Assembly (NCBI GenBank): GCA_001692895.1
Contig: KV748209.1
Location: 806,001-870,000 of the forward strand
Length of the DNA: 64,000 bases
From: Cenococcum geophilum 1.58
Taxonomy: Eukaryota > Ascomycota > Dothideomycetes > Gloniales > Gloniaceae
Reading direction: 5' to 3'
Both the position numbers and the translations under genes were made by a program. The notes beneath the pieces are model-generated. The model had not been told where the DNA came from. It did not search any database and was given only the letters and a program-made list of their open reading frames with translations. Positions within the stretch are counted from its first letter, which is position 1, and each line of letters begins with the position of its first letter. Of the stretch, positions 24,801 through 36,130 are shown piece by piece.

Positions 24801-24854
24801 CGGACAGGATCCGGGCAGTAACTCTTGGCAGTAACTTTACTGCCCGAATCTTTT
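24801..24854 (+). repeat. Left TIR of the 14.8-kb element
   Basis: 54 of 54 bases match the right end in inverse orientation. Inside it CGGGCAGTAA and TTACTGCCCG form a 10-bp hairpin stem around a 15-nt loop. Confidence 0.9.
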
Positions 24855-25073
24855 AATCAGCGGCGGCCCAGCAGGCGGTAAGGGTAGCCAAGGCACTACT
24901 TGGGCACCTATTTTACTAGTAAAAGCCATACATATGCAATGTTCACCAAATACCCCCCCACCCCTGCATGCCCCGCAAGCTGCTGCATAATTAAACGAAG
25001 GTGTACGTACCTTTGTTACCGCTAAAATTAATACTAGCGCGTCGATTAGTTGCCACCCAAGCTCTATATAGCA

Positions 25074-26180
25074 ATGGCTCCCTATACTCTATACTGGGAT
25101 TCTTATCCAAAATAGACGCTCCTACCTTAGTTACTTCTGCCGCTATACCTTAAGCAAACCAACCAGTTAAATAGAAGGCCTACGAGAAGCTAAGAAATAA
25201 AGATGTAATTGCGGTAATACAGGCAGCTATTTAATTAATCCCTTCTAAATACTTGCTTAAGCTAGAAGCTAGTAAGCACTATAATACTTATAACTTAGTA
25301 ATACAGCGCTTTAATAACTACGCGTTTTCTTAAGGCCGCAAGCTCTATATAAGTGGTGGCTAGGTTATATAACAAGTCTATATAAAATATAAAGCTTATA
25401 GCGAAGAGACTTATAACTACTAGAAACTTATAGAAAAGGACCGCTAGTAAAAGGATAAGGGAGGTAAATATCTCAGGCGGCCAAATAGGAAGATTTTAAA
25501 GAAGAGCTGTCCCTATTAGGTTTCCGCTTATAAGAATATAGTTAATAGAGCTATTACCTAGCTTATAAAGATTAATAGCGGTATATATACCTGCGCGGCT
25601 ATACTAAATCCTCTTACCCTCCTAAAGTATAAGAACTACTAGCCGGATTATATAGTAAGTATAATAGAGGCTCTTAAATACTAAGCTACCAACACATCTA
25701 TAGGAGAAGTACGGCAACTTCTATCCTCTAATAGGTTGCTACTAATTAGTAGTCGTAATTACTGGAATATAGGAGGGTAGGTTTATTAAGGTATATAAAA
25801 GGTAGGTGACACTAGTAAGACAGTTCTAATTATATACTTACTTATTTTATCTAAAGCCGAGTAGGTGTTTAAAGAGATACACAACTTTATAAACGAGTTT
25901 ATATTTTATAATATACCTAGCCTAAAAGTTTATATTAGCTATAGAGAAGCTTATAAAGGAGGATATCTAAATACGGTCTCTTATCTATTTCTCTATTAAA
26001 GGGTTTCTATAATAGGGTATATATAACTTAGTATTACTTTTACCCTAGGGCCTAAACCTAGGCCCTTATACCTATATATTAGGTATAGGAGGATAATCTA
26101 GTATTTAATAGGGGGCCTAGTCCCTATAACTAGATACCTAGGTTACCGGATAATATTAAAATAGGGGGCCTCTGCTACGC
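25074..26180 (+). pseudogene. RIP-mutated MULE-type transposase N-terminal remnant (tentative)
   Basis: The plus-strand translation opens MAPYTLYWDSYP. After many TAG/TAA stops it shows QRFNNYAFSQGRKLYIS, YSEETYNYRKLIEKDR-like basic sequence, then a CPY-VSAYKN...IYTCAAI stretch. In FAR1/MULE proteins a similar order holds: an SQGYAL-type segment, a basic region, then a C-x-F-R-v zinc-chelating motif with a later HNHP. The HNHP motif and the DDE catalytic core are not recognisable here. The 9-bp target duplication of the host element supports the MULE reading independently. The frame is destroyed and cannot be expressed. Confidence 0.4.
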
Positions 26181-26189
26181 TTAGGGCAC

Positions 26190-26530
26190 GGATTGCATGC
26201 GTATATATATAAATGCTATACTGTGCGGTGTATGTAGTATTTATAGGAGGGAGGGGGTACGCTAAAGGAATAATACTTATTGATTTAAATGTCCTGAATA
26301 TATACGTTAGAGATATAATAGTAGTATTTAAACTTTTTGCTAAGGCTTACCCCCTAGTAAAAAAATTTCGCACCACTACTACGTCGCTGCGCAGGCGCTA
26401 CGCAGCCGTATATACGTCTCTGCGTTCGCTTTGGTAGTCTATTAACACAATCTAAATAGAATATTAATAGTAGCTGCTAGGTTCCCGGGCTCCACCGCAT
26501 GGGGGTGCAAAGGTCGCTTTTATGGAGTTG
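26190..26530 (+). repeat. Dispersed repeat R, copy 2 (RIP-mutated)
   Basis: Homologous to 16280-16655. The block GCAGTCTATTGGCACGATCC in copy 1 reads GTAGTCTATTAACACAATCT here, changed only by C-to-T and G-to-A. The end GGTTCCCGGGCTCCACCGC is retained. Confidence 0.65.
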
Positions 26531-28238
26531 TCTTTTTAACTAGTCTTGGCGCCAAGGCCTGTAAAAACTCTACTATTCTAACGGCGTTAAGGGTTGAGTA
26601 TTCGAAGGCCCCCTCTAGCTATAACGTAGCGCTGCTGTATTAGTAACAGACGAGATCCTTACTCTCAGCTTAACCATGCGGACAAGATGAGATGGAAAGG
26701 AACCCCTATAGGACCGTATAGGTCGGATCTCGATTTTAGTGTTTCTTCTTAGGAAGTTATTAAATCTAACTATAGGCAATTTAGCTAACTTAATAAGGAC
26801 TACTAAAGGTATAGGCCGCTTAAGGAAAGCTAAGTTACTACTTATATAAGTTAGCGACTTCTAGAGTTCTATACTTATAGATTTAATATTAAGGATAGCT
26901 ACAGCAAATACGGTTGCTATTTAGCATAAGGTAACTATGATCTTCCTATTTAACATAGCCTCCTATATTATTATTAGATAGAGAAGGCTATATAAGACTT
27001 AGCGTTATTACTACTAAGTCTTTTTTATCTACAATAGCTACTTAATAGGCTATCTGCTATTGCGTTTAACTGGCAGCTAAGCTATACCACTTAACTTAGT
27101 GCTAATAATAAAGCTACTACTAACAGCGATCGTTTTAGTAATGGTGGAGTAGATATAGCGTTAGGTGCGATAAGTATAGTTTATAATATAATTATAAAGA
27201 TATATCCACCCAAGTAAGCAGAAGTTCTTATAGACTTATTCCGGCGGTAGACTTAATAGCTCCTTTTTAAATTTAAAGAGCTATATAATAAGGATAATCT
27301 TATACTAGTAAAGCTACCTAATACTATTTAAACTTTAAAGGTAGAGTTTAAGAAGAAGGGGAAGGCTAGAAAGCGTAGTCTTACTAGCCTTAAGTAAGCT
27401 AAGAGAGTAGTAAAGAATAAAGAGTAGGTAAAGCAATATAAGAAGCGATAGAAGAAGAGATAGTAGCTAGTAGTAGGTATATATAAGGAGCTTAAAATAT
27501 TTAAGAGTATAGAGTTATTAAATATACTACTTGTATTAACTATATCTAGGAGGTTATAGTGCTTACTATAAGACTTACCGTAAGTAGCTACTAAGAAGCG
27601 GAAACGTTAGTTACTAACCTTACCTATAGCCTCTAAAAAGCCTACTAAGAAGCCTTTAAATAACTTAGTTATATTACGGGGTAGCTTACCTATAGTGCCT
27701 ATATTAAGGGTAGAGCTAAAGCAGGAGTTAATATTATTAAATTTATTTATTTATCTACTAGGATCGCCTTTTAGTATAATATTCTCTAGCTAAGACTTTA
27801 ATAACTCTAATAATTCCAACAACTCCCTTATATAGCTTAATACTTAGGATATTAACTTTACGTTATTATAGTTTAAACTAGGTAAGAAAGTTAATATATT
27901 ATAAATTAAGACATAGGTAATAGTTATTCTGCCTATATAAACCTAAGCTAAATTAGGAAAACGTATACTGACTTAAAGTTAACTAAAGACGTAGCTATTT
28001 AATGCTGTTTTAAAGCTTTAATAAATATAACCGTTCTTAACTAATAGTAGTAATTTATGGCTTACTATCTTACCCTATTAAAGTTATTACCTTACGCTAT
28101 ATTTAATATATATATAAAAAAGTCCTCTATAACTTAGCTAGACCCTACTACTAATATTAATAATATTAGTGGGGGGTTGTTAATAACGTCTGTACGGCAA
28201 GCTTTCTAGTAATATAATTTTTAATAATTGCGATCTTA
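26531..28238. other. RIP-mutated interior of the 14.8-kb element, family not recognised
   Basis: Mostly stop-filled sequence. A lysine/arginine-rich remnant (KARKRSLTSLK) near 27360-27500 resembles the basic C-terminal parts of fungal transposases but is not diagnostic. A short segment near 26640-26740 has normal composition. Confidence 0.3.
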
Positions 28239-28300
28239 ATTATTTAGGGTGTCTCTATTACTGTAGTAGCTACTATAGTAATAGAGACACCCTAAATAAT
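28239..28300. repeat. 62-nt near-perfect palindrome (foldback MITE)
   Basis: ATTATTTAGGGTGTCTCTAT is followed by its reverse complement, with 29 of the 30 outer pairs matching and almost no loop. A related palindrome sharing GGTGTCT and AGACACCCTA is at 44509-44557. Such hairpins are typical of minimal Tc1/mariner-type foldback elements. Confidence 0.8.
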
Positions 28301-29150
28301 CGACTCTTTTAAAGTTTAATACTACCCTAAGCACTACGGCTCCCCTATAGTAATTAAGCAGCTCTAACGCCTGGCTAGTATTAAGCCTTATTATATCGTC
28401 GCCAAGGCCCTTAGCCTAATTAGGTAGTAGGAGGTTATAGGTTTAGTTCTTATTAGTGGCGCGTTAAAAAATATTAAAAAAAAAAGGTTATTTCCTATTA
28501 AATTACGTATTAGCAAAGCTTTAAATTAATTATATTATTCTCGTCTTATTTTTAACGCCCTAAATTATATTAAACCTATATATTTATATTATAGCTTAAA
28601 GGCCACTTAAGAACTTTAGGAAAGTAGTGTAATTATATTAAGCTAGCTCTAAATTAAATTAAAGCAATTATAGAACTTACCGTACTACTACGCCGTGAGG
28701 ACTTTATATTATAATATTTATAATTTAATTAAATTATAACCCCTTCCTAAGCCTTATAATTTTAAACGCCACGCGAGGCTTATAAAGGTAGAGAGCACAA
28801 TTAATACGCTACTTAGAACCGAGCATATAGGGCTTAACAGATACCTCCACCACCGAAAAGTACCAGGGCACCCAACTCCGGCCTACCCATGCGGCTACAG
28901 CCAACAATCAACAATGCACGTAGTGGTGTTCTGCCCCAGGCACGCTGCTGGCCGGGCGGAAATATATTACTATACTAGAACATCCTTATATAAGGAGCTC
29001 CTAACCAAGCTAAAGGCTACTAAGGCAGTTGCGGACTAGTTTATGCAGACAAACCTCTTACTATACCTTTTATTTGCTAGAGAACTAGCTAGGGTAAAGA
29101 GAGGAGACCAGAAAGTGCTTTAAGAGGCGGAGGATAAATACTATAGGGAT
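28301..29150. other. RIP-mutated sequence with one normal-composition patch
   Basis: Stop-filled AT-rich DNA, with a non-mutated patch at about 28790-28960 that contains no recognised gene. It may be the unique end of another inserted element. Confidence 0.3.
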
Positions 29151-29515
29151 GGCAGAATATGGCAGAATTTTGCAGATGGTAACCTAGCAGAAGTTGGCAG
29201 AACTCTAGTAACCTGGTAGAATTTAGCAGAACTTATTAACCTAGTAGAACTTAGTAGAATTTAGTAACCTAATAGAAGTCGGCAGAATTTTAGCAACTTA
29301 ATAGAATTTAGTAGAGTTTTGGCAACCTAATAGAATTTGGCAGAGTCTTGGCAACCTAATAGAATTTAGTAGAATTTTAGTAACCTGGCAGAATCTAATA
29401 ACCTAACAGAAGTTGGCAGAACTTTAGCAACCTAGCAGAATTTAATAGAATTTAGTAACCTAGCAGAATTTAGTAGAGGTTAATATCCTAATAGAACTTA
29501 ATAAAACTTGGCAAG
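29151..29515 (+). repeat. Degenerate tandem repeat array (GGCAGAAT / AACCTAATAGAATTT units)
   Basis: About a dozen imperfect units of roughly 25-35 bp combine (T)GGCAGAA(T/C)TT with AACCTA(A/G)(T/C)AGAA. The same GGCAGAATCAAACTTGGCA type of sequence sits just inside the right TIR (about 39537-39555). This suggests a subterminal repeat array of the element. Confidence 0.7.
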
Positions 29516-30049
29516 GTACGGAGCTGCGTACGTTAACATAAATGCAAATAACGGAACCTTTTATACCACTACTAGCCTTATAGGCTACTAGCCTACGCTA
29601 TACCTAGATAACTAGAGCAGCTAGGAACGGAACCTAGGCCCTAGCTATACACCCTACCGGACAGACCCAGGAGTATATATTAAGATGGCTTTTTTATAGC
29701 GCCTTAAAGAGATATCTACTTGTGCTTAGTAGTTACTAATTAGAAGAGAGGCTATATAGGCCATATAATAAGAAAAGGAGAGGTTTTATCCGGCCCTAGT
29801 AGTACGGTTCCCCCCTTATATATATATATATATATACCCATATAGACCCGCTACATAGACCCTAACGAGAGCCGCAACAGCGTAATTAAATATTATAACA
29901 TAATATAAGCCTTATAATTGCATATTTTTGTATATAACACAGTGAGGTTTTTAATAAGCAAAATTCCAGCCAATAAAATATTGGCATTTATTAATATTTA
30001 CAGTATCAATATTAAATATTGGCAATAATTTAAATAAAATTATTATAAT
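29516..30049. other. RIP-mutated interior, nothing recognised
   Basis: AT-rich, with a TATATA run near 29818-29835. It ends at the ATAAT target duplication of the copia element. Confidence 0.4.
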
Positions 30050-30271
30050 TGTTGGGAATAAAGGCAAATGGTCACTATATAAGGCATATTGCCGTTACGT
30101 ATAGCAAGTTACCGTTACGTGCGGCAAGTTACCGTCACGTATCGCCGCGGCACTAGCGTGGCGAGGAGCCTTAAGCTCCTTGCCCTCCCTTATTAAGGAA
30201 CATATAGATAATAACAATTATTATACTATCTACGAACCGTAGCTACGTAATATTACCTTATATAACCAACA
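30050..30271 (+). repeat. 5' LTR of copia element
   Basis: Starts TGTTGGGAATAAAGG and ends TAACCAACA. Internal GCCGTTACGTATAGCAAGTT-type units repeat three times. Confidence 0.85.
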
Positions 30272-33200
30272 CTAATTAGTAGTTAACTTTACTATTATAC
30301 TATAGAGCAGCTAGGTATTCCACTAAGAAGAGATAAGCCACTATACTAGTGCTACTTATGCTAAAGGGAGCTATCTTTTAAGGTTAGAACTGGTCCTAGA
30401 CCTTAAATAGAACTCTTCTATAAATCTAAAAATTTAAAGGCTAGAACTGGTTTTAAGCCTTTCTAAGATTACAGATTCTTGCGTCTATTATACAGAATAA
30501 CACGCTTTATAAGTCTTTGCGATTTAAGGCTAGAACTAGTCCTAAGCCCTATAATTATAAATATATGTCACGAACGCGTACTAAACGACAATCCCTATAC
30601 CGATAATACTTCCTTTCCTCTAAAAGCATGGCTACGCCAAATAACTAGAAAGACTCCTTACTATTAGGGGTAGCTAAGCACGCGAAACTTATTAATAAAG
30701 ATTAGGACAAATTCGCCTTTAATATAATAACTTATACCGCAAAGCAAGTTAACGGCTTTCTCCTATACTATATTATATTCTACCAAAATAGACACTATAC
30801 CAATTTATAACTATGGGAGTAATTTAGGGAGGATTTTATAGGATGGACTACTAATACCTAGGTACTTAGCAACGTTAATATTATTTAGGATTTTTAAGAC
30901 TTCCTCCGTAGAAATGGGGTATATATTACTAAGAACGGTAACCTAATTACTAGTAATATTTAGGCTATTATTATTAATATAGAAGAACTAGTATAGACAG
31001 AAGCTAAGATTATACATTAACTATAGAAACCTAAAACTAACCTATATTCTTTAGAAGGCAACTTTAATTTATATTAAAACCCCTAAAACGCTAACCCCCT
31101 ACCTAAAGCTACTCTCCCACCTAGAGGTGCTCTCCTACTTAGAGTTACTTCGCCTTTACCTCCTCTACTCTAGCTAACTAGTAAGCCTTTACTATAAGAA
31201 GTCACGAATCTAATAAAGGTATATTTAGACGAAGAGAAAAAGTTTAAAGAAGAACTATATAATATACTTAGAGCAAAACTATAGGTCTTTTATAACTGTT
31301 ATAATAAGGTTAAAATTTAATGCCACTAGTACTATTACACTTTCTCTATTATATTAAAGGGACGGGCGGTAATATTTTATTACGACTATATTACGGGTAA
31401 AAACTATAACTTTAATGCAATGCTTTAGCTTACTAGAGCCTACTTTAAAACTAATAAGAATTACTAACTTTATATATTTAAATGGCGGGAGACTATATTT
31501 TAGAGAGTTATTACTTCTAACCTAATAAAGACTTATTTAAAGTGCCTTTAACTACTCTTTAATAAACTATAGAAAATCTAATATAGCTTTACTAAAACTT
31601 ACTAAAATAAGAATAGTTTAAGGGACTAGGTTATCTTAGCCTGCCATAGTATTCCTAAGTGTAATTTAGCGCTATATAAACCTATAGATATATTTAAAGG
31701 AGTATATACCAAGCTACGCTTTGCTATAAGTACTATAATGCAAATATAAGAATCTTAATAGTTCTATACCAAAAACCCTACTTAACTAAGTATTCCCGAC
31801 TAATATAATTATAACTAGACTAATTAAATATATAGTGGCCGTGGTAGGGAATACAAAAAAGGGTATAATTAACATTAACTATAAGGTAATTATAGAGGTC
31901 CTTATAGAGGTTCATTTTAAAGTAATCGTTAAAAGAAGTGCTATATTTATAAAAAGCCAAATTACTAGTTAACTAGACACTCCCTTAATAAGCGAAAAGA
32001 GGTATATAATAAGTTCTATTAGAGTATAAGAAATGTTAGAAATTATAAGGTTACTATAGCCTACTTTTAAAGCTTCCTAGTTTAATATAAAGGCGTAGAA
32101 GATCTTAAGGGCGAGGTTAATAAGGTTAAACAGCTCCTTATAGATATAGAAATTAAGGACTACTTCCCTAACTAATACTTTACTAAGTATAGTAAGGTAG
32201 ATAGCATATAAACCGTCGCTATTTTTAATAATTAATCTACGCTCTATTCTATTATGAAATTAGATATCTTTAATAAGCTAAAGGAGAGTTCCGCGTTTTC
32301 CTTTAATAATAGATACTTAGCGTATATCTTTTATGGTATTATACCGGATATAAAAGCCGCAGGAGTATCTATAGTAGGAGAACCTTAAGTTCGAGCTCTT
32401 TAGCAGCTTAATAGCTCTATTTAGATTAACTAATTAATGGTAGGCTAATATACAATTCGCTTTAGTAAAGGTACTATAATCTCTCTTAGCATAATTAGGG
32501 TCTAAACCCCCTTAGGATATATTACTTTCTATATTATTCCTATAAATACTCTGTTTCTATTTTATATTACAGATATAAATAAGTTAGGCGTTAGGCTTAA
32601 TAACCTTAAGAATATACTTATTTAGGGAGACAATTAGGTGCCCGTTATACGTAAGTAGGGTTACCCCTAGTTGCTCTTTTATTAACTAGAAAAGAGTATT
32701 GCTTAAAGCCACTTAACTAAGTTAGAATTACGCCAACTATACCGTCGTTTTGGCCACCTATCCGTTTATTAATTACTTAGGGTTCTTTAGTAAGTAGGCT
32801 ATAAAGTTAAGGTTAAGGCAATTAAGTATCTTATAAAGTACTACTATTACTACTAAATAAACCAGAAGTCCCCTAGCCGATTTAAGTTTACCCTTAAGGA
32901 TAACTATAACTTTAACTTTTATATCATTATTAACGTTATATATATTAGCGGCAAGCTAGTGCTCTAAGTTATCGACTTTTTAACCTCCTTTTAAGCCGCG
33001 CGTTTCTTAAAAGATATATTAGCTAGAAACGTATAGGATACCCTTTAGTTATACTAGATTAATATCTATTTAGGACCTCCTAATTAAATCGTCTATAATA
33101 TAGGAAAGAACTTCTTATTTATAGAGTTCCGACAATAGATAAAGGCAATAGTAATTAAGGTTAAGGAAGTCCCCGTTAAGGCATATAATAGTATTAAAAA

Positions 33201-35908
33201 AGTAGAGCGATACTACGCGCTATTACGCCGCGTATATAAGATTATCTTTTTAGAACTAAAAGACGCTAGCGAAGAACTTACCTTATAAATAGCTATTAAA
33301 GCTATTAATGATTCCGCTAGCCCAGATAGACTTATACCTACATTACTAGTCTTTAGCGCCTACCCTTAAATAACTAACAATTCTCTACTATCTCCCTCTG
33401 TTATATAATAAGCTAAGGCTATTTATAAGGCAATAAAGGAGGTGTAACGTCTCTACACTATATACTAGGTTAATAATGCACTAGGAATAAGAAATGGCCT
33501 AAATATATTAACTACGCTTAATCTACTACTCCAGTCTAAAGTACGCGTATAGTGTAAAAAGGGAGGATGGTTAGGCCTATACCAACTTATTATAATTAAT
33601 GGTTAAACTTATACTATTTAGATGCCTTATAGACCCACTTAATTCCATTTAACTGTTATTAAGCCTTACTATAAAGATAACAATTCTAAGCCTTTATAGG
33701 ATGCCCTAAAAGATGCCCTAAAAGATAACTATAATTAATATACTCTAGAAGGCAACTACAATCCCAATATAATTATAGTAGATACGCCACAACTATAACG
33801 CGGTAGAGGTTGCCTAAAGGGATTATAAAATCGCCAATATCTTATTAATTTTAAAGAACAATTTGTTACCGCTATTAAGAATAGAGTTAAGTTATTAATG
33901 GCCTTTATAATAGCTAAAGAGAAGGCTAACTTTAAGCTCGTACAATAGCTCTGAAAAGAAGGTTATATTATAACCCTAGGAGCTCCTTTTTAAGTATCCA
34001 ATAAGTAGAAGATTAACGGTCTTATTATAAGAGGAGTCTTTAAATTTAAGAAGTATAACCCTACTAAGTTTAATAAAGTTCGCATCTTTAAGTTAAGGAT
34101 AGTTAATAAGATTAAGGGCAAAGCTACTAATGCCCTATTTAAGAAATTAAGGCTTATTATCTAAGGTTATAACAATAATAGTAAAGAGATAATTTTTATA
34201 TAATCTCCTATAATTTAACGAGCTAGTTAGTAAGTTATTATTACATTAGCTCCCTCCTTAATAAAGGATAGAATAGCGGTTTATTTATAAGATATTACTT
34301 AAGCCTATACCCAATTAAAGACGCACCTTTAGCGTTTAATATTAGCATACCTTCTAGAGTAAATTCGCTACTAATATCCTAAAGATACGATTATAGTTAT
34401 GCTTAAGCCATTATATAGAATCGCAGAGGCAGGAACTTACTAGTAAGCTACCTATAGTAAGCACTATAAAGAGAAGCTTTTAATAACTACTTCTATATTT
34501 AATCCCTACTTCCTTATTANAACTANNGNAACNCNNTTTNGAATNNTNNGNATNNAAANNNANNATATAATTATNTTAGNNGANNACNAATTCTTAGCTC
34601 TTAAAGAAGATAAGCTAGTAAAGGCAAATCTTATAGCAAAGCTAAAGGAAAAGCTTAATTTAATAACACTATTACTTTTTAATAGATATATCCTCTCCCT
34701 AAATAAGGATTCTATTGCTTTACGCTAGAAGGGTTAAGGTAAGAAGATTAATATTATTAATATAAATTCCCTAAAGTAAGAATATGTGGAGTAACGCGCT
34801 TATAGAGCTTATATTAATTTTATTTGTTAACCTGAGGCTTTATTTAATCTTTCCATTACTACCTAATACTAAGAACTAACTAAGGATAACGTTCTTGCCC
34901 TAAATAAACGTTTTTTTTAGTAAATAAACCATCTCAATTAGGGACTACTCTACGTGCCTATTAATCTTCCTACTGCTAAGCTCTTTGTATTTATTAATAG
35001 ATCGTTTATAAATAATAAAGATTTTAGCTCCTAATTAGGATATAAGATTATTATTATAAACGAATTTACTAGAGAGAATAACTTTATAATCTATAGCAAT
35101 CTTATCTATTAGAGCTTAACTAAGAGTAAGTATATTACCTAAAGTGTTTTAGCGTTAGAGATATATAGAATAGTTAGCGGAGTTAATATAGCAATTGCAA
35201 TTAGAACTACCCTAAAGATAATTATAGATTAACTCGAACTTCCTATTATCCCTATAATTATATACACTAACTTATATTCCCTTTACAAGTATTTAATTAA
35301 GCTCGGTACTACAAAGGAGAAGCGCCTTATAATTAATATTATAGCACTTTAGCAATCCTACAAGCGTTAAAAACTCTTTAAGATTTAATAGATTAATAGC
35401 TAAGATAACCTAGTAGATATAATAATGAAGGCGAACCTAAATAAGGTACTAGAGACATTTATTAATATAAATACTCTATATATACAAGTTAAAGGTTAGG
35501 TTAAAAGGGAGTCCCTAGAAATTTCTTAGTTATATAAGGTCTTAAGATATCTAGGAACTTTAACCGGCGGTTAAAGTTATCTAATTAGTTAGATTCTCTT
35601 ACTAAGACTTTTTTAGAGGGGGGAGTATAATATTCTACAAACCCTAACTTAAACTAGCTAATTAGGATTTTCCATCCCTAGGATAGAAAATCGCTATTAG
35701 CTCGCTTACCGCTAGCGCCTTGGCGGCCCTACTAACAAAATACCTACCCATAACTTATAAGTAAGAAAGCACTACATGCTAAGAGGCAAATTTTAGGACA
35801 GCGAGACTTATATTATAATAGCAATAGTAAGTAAGGAGGATTAATTTTTGTTCCGCTAGTTAAGCGGTATATATATATAGATAGCAACTATAAAAGAAGA
35901 GTTGCTAG
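30272..35908 (+). pseudogene. RIP-killed gag-pol of the copia element
   Basis: Plus-strand translation with many TAG/TAA stops shows the copia order, integrase before reverse transcriptase. Gag-like sequence is at 30.3-31.8 kb and a CYIYKKPNY zinc-knuckle-like segment is near 31.95 kb. A pre-integrase/integrase block is at about 32.7-33.4 kb: YRRFGHLSVY, SPSRFKFTLKDNYNFNF, IYLGPPN, KAYNSIKKVERYYALLRR and AIKAINDSASPDRLIPTLLV. RT follows at about 34-34.9 kb, and RNase H at about 34.9-35.5 kb with LYKYLIKLGTTKEKRLIINI. A cluster of N bases (34519-34591) lies in the RT region. No frame is usable. Confidence 0.8.
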
Positions 35909-36130
35909 TATTGGGAATAAAGGCAAATAGTCACTATATAAGGCATATTGCCGTCATATATAGCAAGTTGCCGTTACGTGCGGTAAGTTGCCGTCACGTG
36001 TTACCGCGGCACTAGCGTGGCGAGGAGCCTTAAGCTCTTTACCCTCCCTTATTAAGGAACATATAGACAATAACAATCATTATACTATCTACGAACCGTA
36101 GCTACGTGATATTACCTTATGTAACCAACA
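35909..36130 (+). repeat. 3' LTR of copia element
   Basis: Starts TATTGGGAATAAAGG, where RIP has changed the initial TG to TA, and ends TAACCAACA. Confidence 0.85.

Larger units (their letters stand above)
30050..36130 (+). mobile_element. Ty1/copia LTR retrotransposon (plus strand), RIP-mutated
   Basis: A complete 6,081-bp element with two 222-bp LTRs (30050-30271 and 35909-36130) and a perfect 5-bp duplication ATAAT (30045-30049 and 36131-36135). It inserted into the 14.8-kb TIR element, so it is younger than that insertion or came in with it. Confidence 0.9.

Noticed and set aside
29818..29835. TATATA run as a promoter
   Set aside because: Such runs are everywhere in RIP-saturated DNA and no gene follows.
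34519..34591. N-rich stretch (also 43499-43582, 52003-52052)
   Set aside because: Ambiguous bases inside transposon coding regions, best read as collapsed repeat copies in the assembly, not biology.
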